Origin: Acidobacteriota bacterium
GTDB lineage: Bacteria > Acidobacteriota > Aminicenantia > Aminicenantales > Saccharicenantaceae
Length of the DNA: 64,000 bases
Direction: 5' to 3'
Assembly (NCBI GenBank): GCA_039683095.1
Contig: JBDKSB010000006.1
Coordinates: 1 to 64,000, forward strand
Positions 25,133 through 33,700 of the stretch are shown piece by piece. The notes beneath the pieces were generated by a model. That model did no database searches. It was given only the letters and a program-made list of their open reading frames with translations, and had not been told where the DNA came from. The stretch's first letter is position 1, and each line of letters begins with the position of its first letter. The position numbers and the translations under genes are program-made.

Positions 25133-25830
25133 TCACAGAACGTCTAGTGCCTTGTGACAGGCCGCCATTGGATCGGAAAAGAAAATTGGATCGACTTTCT
25201 CGAGCACCTCACCCGAAACTTCCATAAACGCCCGCTTATTTTCTAGTGGTATCAGGGCCTTTCGGGCTCCGTTTTCCATAGCTATCTAGAGTGGTTCAGC
25301 AAGCGCGGTCACTGGCTTATTGTTGCCCTGAATACTGAGGTCTCCCAGGACCACTAGGCCTGCAAGAGCCGGCCCCTTCCTCAAAGCAGATACCATAGCC
25401 ACAAAGATCGCAAGCCCAGCTTCACAAGCAATTCGATTCCCAAGTAAGTCAATTACCTCGACATGTAGGTCCGTCGAATTGAAGGCTGCCCCAAGACCGA
25501 GTTGCACGAAATGCCATTGAAGAAAGCCATACGCTCTCGATAGGCACTCTCGAATAGAGCCTTCCACGCCGCGTGCGGTCTTCAACTTGCCGGAACCTGA
25601 CGATGTACCTACCTCGTTCCGGAAGATGCCGACCTTTCGCTCGCTACTAACAGATGCCGCATATATGCATCCCACGCGAGCGGATCTGTTGGTATAAGTG
25701 CCCGACCACCCTCCTCGGGGATACCTATATATCTTTCCTCGGCGGTTTCATGATCGCGGTATGTGAAGGATGTCTGATGGTACTCAAACCTTTCGGGAAC
25801 TTGAGAGTTCTGAGCCAGAGGCTAAGGTTG
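25133..25830 (-). pseudogene. brxL: Broken brxL (BREX Lon-like ATPase/protease), C-terminal part
   Basis: The minus strand encodes pieces of the BrxL C-terminal region. The first piece has EERYIGIPEEGGRALIPTD at about 25690-25750. After a one-base frameshift near 25676 come VGIFRNEVGT, LGLGAAFNSTDLHVEVIDLL and LVVLGDLSIQGN. An in-frame TAG at 25286-25288 stands where a Gln codon is expected, and the sequence continues with AMENGARKALIPLENKRAF and EKVDPIFFSDP to a natural stop at 25133. The N-terminal AAA+ part is absent. BrxL belongs to the BREX anti-phage system; recognition rests on remembered family sequence. It cannot yield a full protein. A 63-codon open piece at 25784-25975 upstream is probably more debris. 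Confidence 0.72.
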
Positions 25831-25942
25831 TTCGCACCTCGTTCCGTAGCATGGTCCTTTCTTCTTCCTCCCTCAATATGTCAATCGTAAGAAATTCAAT
25901 CCTACGTTTTCCACAACACGCACATTCGGGAGGATCGCCGCC

Positions 25943-25989
25943 ATTACGAATCAGCGGGTCGGGTGTTCGAGTCATCCCGGGCGCGCTCC
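25943..25989 (+). repeat. 3' fragment of a tRNA-Arg (ACG) gene
   Basis: The sequence starts inside an anticodon loop (ATTACGAATCAG, anticodon ACG) and continues through a variable loop, the T arm GGGTGTTCGAGTCATCC and the 3' acceptor strand CGGGCGCGC. No 5' half precedes it. It resembles a displaced attachment-site copy of tRNA-Arg. Confidence 0.6.
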
Positions 25990-26052
25990 TTTTTCCTCTA
26001 TATGATCAAAAAGAACAGAGGGCTGGAGCGGGATCCTTTTCCGTCACCGGGC

Positions 26053-27174
26053 CTATTGTTCTATGCGGATAATTGCAATCGCAGCGGGTGAGCCCGTAGC
26101 GAACGGCGAGCCGGCCACGGTTGACAATGCCCCCGTCGTAGCGTTGATGGCAAAGGCGGAGACATTGCCAGAACTCAAATTCGCAACATAAGCGAACTTG
26201 CCGGAAGGGTCGACCGCGACGGATACGGGCTCATCCCCCGCGACAAAAGGCGAGCCGGGTACGGCCGTCAGCGCACCCGCAGTAGCATTGATGGCAAAGG
26301 CGGAGACATCGTTGGTATCTTCATCCGCCACGTAGACGAACTTGCCAGAAGGGTCGACCGCGACAGATATGGGCAAAGTGCCCGTACTAAACGGCGAGCC
26401 GGCCGCTTCTGTCAGCGCACCCGTGGCAGCATTGATGGTAAAGGCGGAGACATTGTCAGAACCATAATTTGCCACGTAGGCAAATTTGCCAGAAGGATCG
26501 ACCGCGACAGATACGGGCCCATCCCCCGCGACAAACGGCGAGCCGGCCACGGCCGTCAGCGCACCCGTGGCAGCATCGATGGCAAAGGCGGAGACATAGT
26601 TAGAATCCAAATTCGCAATGTACGCGAACTTACCGGAAGGGTCGACCGCGACAGATACGGGCCTATTCCCCATGACAAAAGGCGAGCCGGCCACGGCCGT
26701 CAGCGCGCCCGTAGTAGCATTGACGGTAAAGGCGTAGACATCGTTAGAATTTGCATTCACCACGTAGGCGAACTTACCAGAAGGGTCGACCGCGACTGAT
26801 ATGGGCCAATGGCCCACGTCAAAAGGCGAGCCGGCTATGGCTGTCAATGCGCCCGTGGCAGCATTGATGGTAAAGGCGGAGACAGTGTCAGAGCTAGCAT
26901 TCACCACGTAGGCGAATTTGCGGGAAGGGGCGACGGCGACAGAACGGGGCAACCCTCCCGCGGTAAAAGGCGAGCCGGCCACGGTTGACAATGCCCCCGA
27001 AGTAGCATTGATAGTAAAGGCGGAGATAGTGTCAGAAAAATAATTCGCCACGTAAGCGTAGTACTTGTAGACCGTGGTCGGAGGATTGTGGTCGCCGTCC
27101 CCTCCGGCACTGCAGGCCGCGATGCATACCGCCAATAATCCCAATCCGAGAGCCCGTCCCCAATATGCTTTCAT
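26053..27174 (-). CDS. Lipoprotein with seven YVTN-type beta-propeller repeats
   Basis: The 373-residue product has a lipoprotein signal with lipobox IAAC (Cys21). It is otherwise built from seven nearly identical 48-residue repeats of the pattern SPF...SVAVDPSGKFAYVAN...VSAFTINATTGALTAVAG. These correspond to 144-base DNA repeats. Seven such repeats close a YVTN/lactonase-like beta propeller. No catalytic site is evident, so binding or structural use is more likely than enzymatic. The start at 27174 has AAGGGGG upstream; the frame extends further upstream without support. It lies inside the tRNA-Gln repeat boundaries. High repeat identity suggests recent expansion. Confidence 0.82.
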   Translation of the reverse strand: MKAYWGRALGLGLLAVCIAACSAGGDGDHNPPTTVYKYYAYVANYFSDTISAFTINATSGALSTVAGSPFTAGGLPRSVAVAPSRKFAYVVNASSDTVSAFTINAATGALTAIAGSPFDVGHWPISVAVDPSGKFAYVVNANSNDVYAFTVNATTGALTAVAGSPFVMGNRPVSVAVDPSGKFAYIANLDSNYVSAFAIDAATGALTAVAGSPFVAGDGPVSVAVDPSGKFAYVANYGSDNVSAFTINAATGALTEAAGSPFSTGTLPISVAVDPSGKFVYVADEDTNDVSAFAINATAGALTAVPGSPFVAGDEPVSVAVDPSGKFAYVANLSSGNVSAFAINATTGALSTVAGSPFATGSPAAIAIIRIEQ

Positions 27175-27401
27175 GGCAAAACCCCCTTTTTTGGAAAGAT
27201 GCCCGAGCCCCAGCCCGTTATATATCCCTTTCCTCGCTCGCCGTTCATGCGGCCCAGGCGATAACGAATAGCCGGCCAGGACCTCATGAAAAGTCATCAA
27301 GCGCATTGTCGGGAGAGGGTTCTCCCTAAAACTCCAAAGGCTACGGCTCTCGATATACACCCCCTAGAGCCGATATTGGGCGCTATTTGAGTCGATGTCA
27401 A

Positions 27402-27441
27402 GGATCATGCAATCAAGGTTCGAATCCTTGCTTCCCAGCCA
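27402..27441 (+). repeat. Displaced copy of the tRNA-Gln 3' end (attR-like)
   Basis: These 40 bases are identical to 24939-24978, from the anticodon arm through the encoded CCA. Similarity to the sequence after the true tRNA continues, more weakly, to about 27515. Confidence 0.85.
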
Positions 27442-27724
27442 GTTCTCCTTCTCGCCTTTATCCCGAGAATTCAACGATTTGCGATAGGACACGACTCTCT
27501 CTTCGTTTTCAGTCCGAAACCGTAATTCGTTTGCGTCGGAACGCTCGTCTGTGCTGGAACGTATCTGGCTCTGGGAATGGCCACTGCTACCTTCTGAATT
27601 TGACTTCATGAATGGGCTCGACGAACAGTTTTCGCTCGCCGAATCGGGAAGCCAGGTTCCGGGCAACTGATTCGTCCACCGTCAACCGAAGGAGTATGAC
27701 GTCGGCCGGCTTCCCGACTGACGG
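27442..27724. other. Gene-free stretch after the tRNA-Gln fragment
   Basis: Up to about 27515 it is a diverged copy of the sequence following tRNA-Gln. Beyond that I see no coding signal or structured element. An open minus-strand frame here crosses the tRNA fragment and is not supported. Confidence 0.5.
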
Positions 27725-28678
27725 TCAGTCGTACTTGTTCACGAACTCGCCCGTCCTGCTCAGGATCTCGGGCCCATGGCGCAGCAGGAAGTGGCCGCCA
27801 TCCAGGACGACGAGACGGCTGTTTGGTATGCGGCGGGCCACCTGGCGCGCGCCTTCGATCGGCGGCGCGGGGTCGTCCGCAGCGTGCAGGATGAGCGTCG
27901 GCGCCGTGATCCGCTCGAACGGGATCTCGCCGACCGTGGGCGTCGAGATCCGGTTGTCGAACATGATCCCCTCGCTGCGTTCCGAGATAGGCAAGGCGTG
28001 TTCGAAGACATTGGCGACGAGGAAGTCCTTCTCCTCCCGCGTCAACAGGAATCCTTCCGGCACGAAGATCCTGATCAGGGTCCCTGGCAGCATCTTGACG
28101 GCGAGCCAGTAGGCGAAGTCGTATCTGAAGACGAGCGGCGGCGTCGAGGCGATCCGGGCGCCGGGGACCGCCGAGGATAGCAGGATCAGGCCTTTGGTCC
28201 GCTCCGGGTAGTCGACGGCGAACCACATGGCCGAGGGGCCGCCGCCGGAGTTGCCGAAGACGAAGACCTTGTCGATCCCGAGGTGATCGGCCAACTCTCG
28301 ATAAGCCGCTGCCTGCAGGCGGGAGGAAGCGTTGGCCGGTATCGAGGACCTCAGGTAGCCGAACCGGGAAACGTAAAGAAAGCGGCACCCTTTCGGGAAT
28401 GTCCCGAACTCGTCGGTCAGCGACAGGCCCTGGTCGACGCCGCCCGTCACGCCGTGCGAGATCAGCACCGTCGGCCCCTGGCCGACAAGAAGATATTCGA
28501 TGTCGCCGTACTTCGACGAATAGATCCGCGTGGGGATGCGGGCGAGCCGGCCGCGCGCCGCGCCCAGGTCGCGGCGGAAGGAGACGTAAGCGACGGCGAC
28601 GACCGCGAGGGCAAGGATCAGGAGAACGCGGGAGACCCGCTTGGCGACCTGTCTGAACGAATTCCCCGTACGCTCCAT
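27725..28678 (-). CDS. Alpha/beta hydrolase, membrane-anchored
   Basis: The 317-residue protein has an N-terminal transmembrane helix (about 18-33) and an alpha/beta-hydrolase fold. The oxyanion strand is LISHGVTGG, the nucleophile elbow is GNSGGG with S144, the likely acid Asp is in HAADDPAPP and the catalytic His is in DGGHFLL. Enzymes of this fold hydrolyse esters, amides or epoxides; the substrate cannot be predicted. It lies just outside the tRNA-Gln scar. The neighbouring lipoprotein gene is on the same strand, with a 61-base gap. Confidence 0.85.
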   Translation of the reverse strand: MERTGNSFRQVAKRVSRVLLILALAVVAVAYVSFRRDLGAARGRLARIPTRIYSSKYGDIEYLLVGQGPTVLISHGVTGGVDQGLSLTDEFGTFPKGCRFLYVSRFGYLRSSIPANASSRLQAAAYRELADHLGIDKVFVFGNSGGGPSAMWFAVDYPERTKGLILLSSAVPGARIASTPPLVFRYDFAYWLAVKMLPGTLIRIFVPEGFLLTREEKDFLVANVFEHALPISERSEGIMFDNRISTPTVGEIPFERITAPTLILHAADDPAPPIEGARQVARRIPNSRLVVLDGGHFLLRHGPEILSRTGEFVNKYD

Positions 28679-28739
28679 GCCGCAACCGCGCCGTCAGGCG
28701 CCGATATATCGCGAGCGCAACGCTGTCCGGTCCCCCGCC

Positions 28740-30008
28740 TCACTTGGCTGGCGGCGTTTTGTCGTCGCCGTGCGGGCGCTTGGCCAGGAGCAGGTTGTCG
28801 ATCTGCGACTTCCAGTGGTAGCCGAAGTGGAAGGGCAAGGGCGCGACGCCGGTCGCGGGATTCTCGTAGGCCTGCCGCAGGTCCGCCTGCTCCACGTTGG
28901 TGAAGTCCTTGACGGGCTTCCCGTACCGGCCGAACAGGCGGACGTTCCAGCCGCTCTCCACGAAATAGCGGTACGGCACGGCCGTGTCGTCCTGGAGCAC
29001 ATACAGGCTCCGGTCCAGGATGAACGTCCTCAGCGTCGAGAAATCCCCCCAATGCAGGAGATAGGAGCCCGACTTGACGAAGGTGGTCACGCGGCCGAGC
29101 CCGGCGAAGAAGCGGTAGAGGGGCGTCTCGGTCCGGAAGGCCTTGTTCTCGACGTCGCAGCAGAAGTAATAGACGTTCCGGGCGGCAGCGTCCCCCGGCT
29201 TGAGGTAGGCGATCCTGATCCCGTAGGGGCGGTGCGGCCGGGCGGTCATCTTCCCATAAGGGGTTTCGGCCCAGCCTCCGTCCGCGCTCGGCAGCAGGCG
29301 CTTGACCTCGACGATGTCGTAGCCGGCCCGGCCCATGAAGAAGGCGATGACCGGCAAGGCCCCGTCCACCTTGCTGCGCGTGTAGATGTCGTTCATCTCG
29401 CGGGTGATGAAATAGCCTCGCTCGAGAAAGCCGGAGACGAGCTCGCCGAGATCGGCGAAAAAGGCGTCCCGCCACTTGGCCGAGGCCCGGTCGAAGTCGG
29501 GCAGGTTGCCGACCGGCTCGAGGCCCATCAGGATGGTCTCGCCCACCCCGGGGTAAAGGACGTCGGAGGTGACGAAATCGGGCCCGCCGAACGGATAGAA
29601 CACGGTCCGCGTGTCCTCCCGGGCCTCCTTGAGATCGACCTCCGCCCAGATCTTCATCGGCCCGAGGACCGACCTGTCGAAATCCGCCCAATGCCCGCCG
29701 ACCAGCTCGGCGAAGGAATTCCAGGCGGACTCCCCCATCCAGGGCGCCGCGGCCGGCGTCCGGTCCGGCAGTCCGGCGATGCGGGAAAAAAGCCGGCTGA
29801 GCGCCGGATCAGCCGCGGCCGCGGCCTGGGCCGGGGCCGGAGCCTGGTCCTGGCCCGTCGTGGGCAGAAGCAAGCCGGCCGGAGGCGTCTGCGCGGAGTC
29901 CTGCCCGCATCCGGACAGGACGGACAGTGCCAGGACCAGGAGGACGGCGAACGTCCCCCGCGACGCGAGCGAAGCGACGTGTTTTCGGCTCATGGGATAT
30001 TGCGCCAT
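28740..30008 (-). CDS. Uncharacterised lipoprotein
   Basis: The 422-residue protein starts with a lipoprotein signal peptide (lipobox LSGC, Cys34), then an Ala/Pro-rich linker and a globular region of about 340 residues that I do not assign to a characterised family. Visible features include a WADFDRSVLGPMKIWAEVDL stretch, several aromatic clusters and a CCD pair near residue 285. It is probably anchored at the periplasmic side. An alternative ATG lies five codons downstream (29993). It is separated from galK by 45 bases, so a shared transcript is possible, but nothing links their functions. Confidence 0.7.
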   Translation of the reverse strand: MAQYPMSRKHVASLASRGTFAVLLVLALSVLSGCGQDSAQTPPAGLLLPTTGQDQAPAPAQAAAAADPALSRLFSRIAGLPDRTPAAAPWMGESAWNSFAELVGGHWADFDRSVLGPMKIWAEVDLKEAREDTRTVFYPFGGPDFVTSDVLYPGVGETILMGLEPVGNLPDFDRASAKWRDAFFADLGELVSGFLERGYFITREMNDIYTRSKVDGALPVIAFFMGRAGYDIVEVKRLLPSADGGWAETPYGKMTARPHRPYGIRIAYLKPGDAAARNVYYFCCDVENKAFRTETPLYRFFAGLGRVTTFVKSGSYLLHWGDFSTLRTFILDRSLYVLQDDTAVPYRYFVESGWNVRLFGRYGKPVKDFTNVEQADLRQAYENPATGVAPLPFHFGYHWKSQIDNLLLAKRPHGDDKTPPAK

Positions 30009-30053
30009 TATCCGCGTTTCCGGGGGAAAAGTGAAGAGCGCCGGGCCCGCCCG

Positions 30054-31217
30054 TCAAGCGAGGTCGACGGCGTGGGTCCCGGCCTCGATCCGGACGACAT
30101 GGATCTTGGGTGCCTTCCCCGCCGCGGCCTCGTAGTCCCTGCCGACCCGGGCCTCGAACTCGGCAACGGCGCCCGCCTCGACCAGGCTGATGGTGCAGCC
30201 GCCGAAGCCGGCCCCCATCATCCGCGAGCCCAGGACGCCCGGCACCCGGCGCGCCGCCTCGACCAGCGCGTCGAGCTCGGGCGACGAGACCTCGTAGTCG
30301 TCGCGCAGCCCGGCGTGCGACAGGTTCATCAGCCCGCCGAAAACGGCGAAATCGTTACGGGCCAGGGCCGCCGCGGCCTCCCCGACGCGGATGTTCTCGC
30401 GGACGACGTATTCGCAGCGGCGGAAGACGACGGGGTCGAGCTCGGAGCGGTGGTCGCGGAGCAGGTCCAGGGTGACGTCGCGCAGGGAGCGGATGGACGG
30501 GTCGTATGCCCGGAGGGCGTTGACCCCGGCCTCGCACTGGCCGCGGCGGACGTTGTACTCCGACGAGGCCAGCTCGCGCCGGACCATGGTATCGGCCACG
30601 ACCACCCGGAGGTCGTCCCGCTCGAAGGGCAGGTAATCGAAGGTGAGCGAGCGGCAATCGAGCTTGAGGACGCTCCTCTCACGGCCGTGGATGTTGATGA
30701 ACTGGTCCATGATGCCGCAGCGGACGCCGACGAACTCGTTCTCGGCCCTCTGGGCCAGCTTGACCAGGTCCAGCTTGGAGAGCCCGAGCCCGAACAGGGC
30801 GTCGACGGCGAAAGCCAGGCCGCCCTCGATCGCGGCCGACGAGGACATGCCCGCGCCGATGGGGATGTCGCCGCCGAACACGCAGCTGATGCCGCCGACG
30901 CGGTGGCCGGCCTTGACGAGCTGGTCCATGACCCCCTGGAGATAGTCTGGCCAGCGCAGGGGCGAGCGATAGAACTGGCCGAGCTCGCAGCGGAACTCCT
31001 GGTCGAAATCGCGGGAGACGAAGTGGCAGAGCCCGTCGGCGCGGGGGCCGACGGCGAAGACGACCGCCTTGTCCGTGGCGCCGGGCATGACGAAGCCCTC
31101 GTTGTAGTCGGTGTGCTCGCCGATTAGGTTGACCCGGCCGGGGGAGACGACGAGAAGGGGCCGGCCCGGGAACTGCCTGCGGAACCTGTCGGCGATGACC
31201 GGGACCAGGGCGTTCAT
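30054..31217 (-). CDS. galK: Galactokinase
   Basis: The 387-residue GHMP kinase phosphorylates galactose at C1 using ATP. It has the galactokinase signature GRVNLIGEHTDYNEG near the N-terminus, the ATP loop PIGAGMSSSAAIEGG, the catalytic region GIMDQFINIHG and the C-terminal GSRMMGAGFGGCTISL motif. The ATG at 31217 has GGAAGGAGTG ahead of it; the frame's GTG two codons earlier lies within that ribosome site. No galT or galE is adjacent, so the Leloir pathway genes are scattered. The preceding gene is a frameshifted pentapeptide-repeat gene. Confidence 0.95.
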   Translation of the reverse strand: MNALVPVIADRFRRQFPGRPLLVVSPGRVNLIGEHTDYNEGFVMPGATDKAVVFAVGPRADGLCHFVSRDFDQEFRCELGQFYRSPLRWPDYLQGVMDQLVKAGHRVGGISCVFGGDIPIGAGMSSSAAIEGGLAFAVDALFGLGLSKLDLVKLAQRAENEFVGVRCGIMDQFINIHGRERSVLKLDCRSLTFDYLPFERDDLRVVVADTMVRRELASSEYNVRRGQCEAGVNALRAYDPSIRSLRDVTLDLLRDHRSELDPVVFRRCEYVVRENIRVGEAAAALARNDFAVFGGLMNLSHAGLRDDYEVSSPELDALVEAARRVPGVLGSRMMGAGFGGCTISLVEAGAVAEFEARVGRDYEAAAGKAPKIHVVRIEAGTHAVDLA

Positions 31218-31269
31218 GATCACTCCTTCCGGCCGGAGTCTATCACGAGACGGAACGTGAGGGAAGGGC

Positions 31270-32512
31270 CTAGACGCCGAAGCTCATCTTCTGGCGGATC
31301 TCGGCCGCCTTCTGCTCGGCCGGGGCCAGGACGTCCGGCCCGAACCGGGCGGCCAGGTCGGACGGATCGCGGAAGCGCCAGAAGGGCAGGACCCAGCGGT
31401 ACTTGGGAAAGTGCCGGCCCGCGCCCGGCGCCGCGTCCGCCTGGCCGATCGGCTGGATGGGGATGGACGGCAGGAAATGGACGACCGCGTCCAGGGTCTC
31501 GGCGATGCGCCGGTCGCCGCTCAGGTCGGCGACGATGAACCGGGACATGGCGCCCAGGGTCTTGACGATCTCGTTCTTGTCGCCCGAACCGGGCAAGTCG
31601 AAGTCCAGGACCAGGGGCGAGTAGCCGCCCTTCCGGAGGGGCCTCCTTGACGGCCGCGAGCACGGCTTTCCGCTCCCCCGGGAAGCGGCCGATGACAAGA
31701 GCCGTGTTCAGGGTGACGGCGAAGACCTCGTCGCGCGCCTGACGGTGATGGAGGAGCATGCCGACGAGCTGGGCCGTCTGGAGGCTGTCGACCGAGAGGA
31801 CCGGCTGCTGGGCCGGCATGATGTCCAGGTCGCGCTGGCTGGCCCCCTCGGTGCGGACCTCCCAGAGCGAGGCGCCGTAGACGGCGCAGTTGTCCAGCAC
31901 CGCGCCCTCCAGGTTGGCCCGCAGCAGCGTCGCGAAGCAGAGGTTGGCGCCGGCGGCGTTGGCCCGGACGAGAGAGGTCTCCTCGAGCACCGCTTCCTGG
32001 AAATTGGCGCCGGCCAGGTCCGCCCCGGTGAAGTCGGCCCCGGTCAGGTCGGACTTGAAGAAGGAGGTTCGCCGGAGAACGGCCTTGTCCAGCCGGCTCC
32101 GGAAGAGCGAAGCCTGGCCGAGATTGGCGTCGTTGAGGCAGGCGTCGAGCAGGCTGGCCCCGCTGAGGTTGGCCCGGATGAGCAAGGCCGAGGTCAGGTC
32201 GGCCCGGTTGAGGTTGGCCCCGCCCAGGTCGGCCTGGCAGAGGTTGGTCTTGAAGAGGTTGGCCCGGCTGAGGTCCGCCTGGGACAGGTCGGCGCGAAAG
32301 AGCCTGGCCCGGGAGAGATTGGCCCCGCTCAGGTTCGTCCCCGACAGGCGGGCCGCGGTCAGGTCGGCCCGGGCCAGGTTGGCCCCGGCGAGATCGATCT
32401 CGGACAGATCGGCGCCAGAGAGATCTGGTATGATCCGGGTGTTCTTCCGGCGCCAGTCGTTCCAGCGCTCCAGACGGTCCCGGACGAGTTCGATGTGCCC
32501 CGCGTCCGCCAT
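31270..32512 (-). pseudogene. Pentapeptide-repeat protein with C-terminal domain, split by a frameshift
   Basis: Codons from the ATG at 32512 encode a helical start, then more than 20 tandem pentapeptides of the A(D/N)LxX type (about residues 40-230), which form a right-handed beta helix. The C-terminal domain begins normally (GRFPGERKAVLAAVKEA). The frame then shifts, and the rest (KGGYSPLVLDFDLP, FIVADLSGDRR, IPIQPIGQ, KYRWVLPFWRF) is in another frame ending at 31270. Removing one base from the run of four G at 31638-31641 restores a continuous protein of 413 residues. The same repeat-plus-domain layout is known in intact proteins, where the tail resembles a TIR-like fold; that label is from memory. 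It is either a recent inactivation or a sequencing error. Confidence 0.75.
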
Positions 32513-32554
32513 CGGCTTAATTCTAGGAGGACCCCCCGCCCGTGTCAACCGGCC

Positions 32555-33667
32555 CTATCTGAGGATCAGGCGGATGACGACGATCTCGGAGGCCCCGGCG
32601 GTCCGGACCGGGGGCCCCCAGCCCTGGACGCCGCTGGTGACGATCAGATGGGCCCCGCCCCTGTCGAGGCGGCCCCAGTTCAGGTCGAACTGGCGGCGGG
32701 TCAGGACATCGACCGGAAAGATCTGGCCGGCGTGCGTGTGGCCGGAGAGCTGGAGGTCGACGCCGGCGGCCCTGGCCTTGTCAAAACCGTTGGGCCGATG
32801 GGCGAGCAGGACGACCGGAAGGTCGCGACGGGCGCCGGCCAACAGGCGGGCCGCGGAGGCCCGGACGCCCGAGCCGGAGTCATCCCTCCCGGCCAGGGTC
32901 AGCGCATCGTCTATGGTCACGGCCTCGTCCCGGAGGAGCCGGACGCCGGCCCGGTCGAAAAAGCCCTTCTCCCCCGCCCGGTTGTACCGCTCGTGGTTGC
33001 CGGGGACGCCGTACGTGCCGTACGTCGAGACCAGGCCGCGGAGGGCCCGTTCAAAGCGGCCCGTGTCCTGGTCCTGCCGGTCGCCTTCGAGCACGTCGCC
33101 GCCGATCAGGATGAGGTCGGGCCTACGGGCATTGACCTTGGCCGCGAGCTCTTTCAGAAGGCGGTCCGAGGTCAGGTCCCGGAAATGGAGGTCGGCCATG
33201 AAGACGACGACAAGCTCCCGTGGCGGCGCGGAGCGCCGGGGGACCTCGATCCGGTAGTCCTTGACCCGGAGGACCCGGAAGTTGACCGCTCCCAGGGCGA
33301 CGACGAGGACCGGGACGGCCAGCGAAACGGCCAGGCGCCAGTTCCTGGACCGCCGGGAGCGCATGGCCTCCCGCGAGGCGACGCCGCTGAGCCGCAGCAG
33401 GCCGGCGGCCAGGTCGACCGCGGCCACGGCCATGACGATATAGAGCAGGAGCGGCAGGGCGTAATAGCCGGCGAGGACGACGGCCTCGGACCAGGCGGTC
33501 TTCCGGCCGTGGGACAGCGTCTCGGCCGCGGGATACGCGACGGCGATGACGAGGAAGGCCGCGGTCCAGAGGTTCTTCAGCCGCCGCGGGCCGATGAGCG
33601 ACCGGACCCGCAGGCAGGCGTAGAGGACGAACGGCGAGGCCAGCAGCATTTCGTTCTGGAGGTACAC
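32555..33667 (-). CDS. Membrane-anchored metallophosphoesterase
   Basis: The 370-residue protein has four N-terminal transmembrane helices (to about residue 130), then a calcineurin-like phosphoesterase domain with all metal motifs. These are ADLHF, GGDVLEGD, GNHE, LLAHRP and SGHTHAGQ. The layout matches YkuE/YaeI-type enzymes, which act on lipid or nucleotide phosphates at the membrane; the substrate here is unknown. It lies 42 bases upstream of the pentapeptide-repeat gene on the same strand. The start at 33667 has no strong ribosome site. Confidence 0.9.
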   Translation of the reverse strand: MYLQNEMLLASPFVLYACLRVRSLIGPRRLKNLWTAAFLVIAVAYPAAETLSHGRKTAWSEAVVLAGYYALPLLLYIVMAVAAVDLAAGLLRLSGVASREAMRSRRSRNWRLAVSLAVPVLVVALGAVNFRVLRVKDYRIEVPRRSAPPRELVVVFMADLHFRDLTSDRLLKELAAKVNARRPDLILIGGDVLEGDRQDQDTGRFERALRGLVSTYGTYGVPGNHERYNRAGEKGFFDRAGVRLLRDEAVTIDDALTLAGRDDSGSGVRASAARLLAGARRDLPVVLLAHRPNGFDKARAAGVDLQLSGHTHAGQIFPVDVLTRRQFDLNWGRLDRGGAHLIVTSGVQGWGPPVRTAGASEIVVIRLILR

Positions 33668-33700
33668 GCTCGGCTATTATAACCGCTTAGCCGGGCCCAG

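Larger units (their letters stand above)
24939..27441. mobile_element. Decayed element integrated at the tRNA-Gln 3' end
   Basis: A 40-base direct repeat (24939-24978 and 27402-27441) comprises the 3' half of tRNA-Gln. The following 75 or so bases are also similar, at roughly 80% by eye. This is the footprint left when a tyrosine-integrase element enters a tRNA gene: an intact gene at one end and a displaced 3' copy at the other, both in the same direction. The interior is less GC-rich than its surroundings and contains a broken brxL and a tRNA-Arg 3' fragment. No integrase remains, so the element is a remnant. A simple tandem duplication is the alternative. Confidence 0.55.

Noticed and set aside
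26053-27174. Regular repeats considered as a CRISPR array.
   Set aside because: The 144-base period is a multiple of three, the repeats are adjacent without spacers, and they keep one open frame encoding a beta propeller.
27364-27666. A 100-codon minus-strand frame.
   Set aside because: It crosses the displaced tRNA-Gln fragment and shows no coding character.
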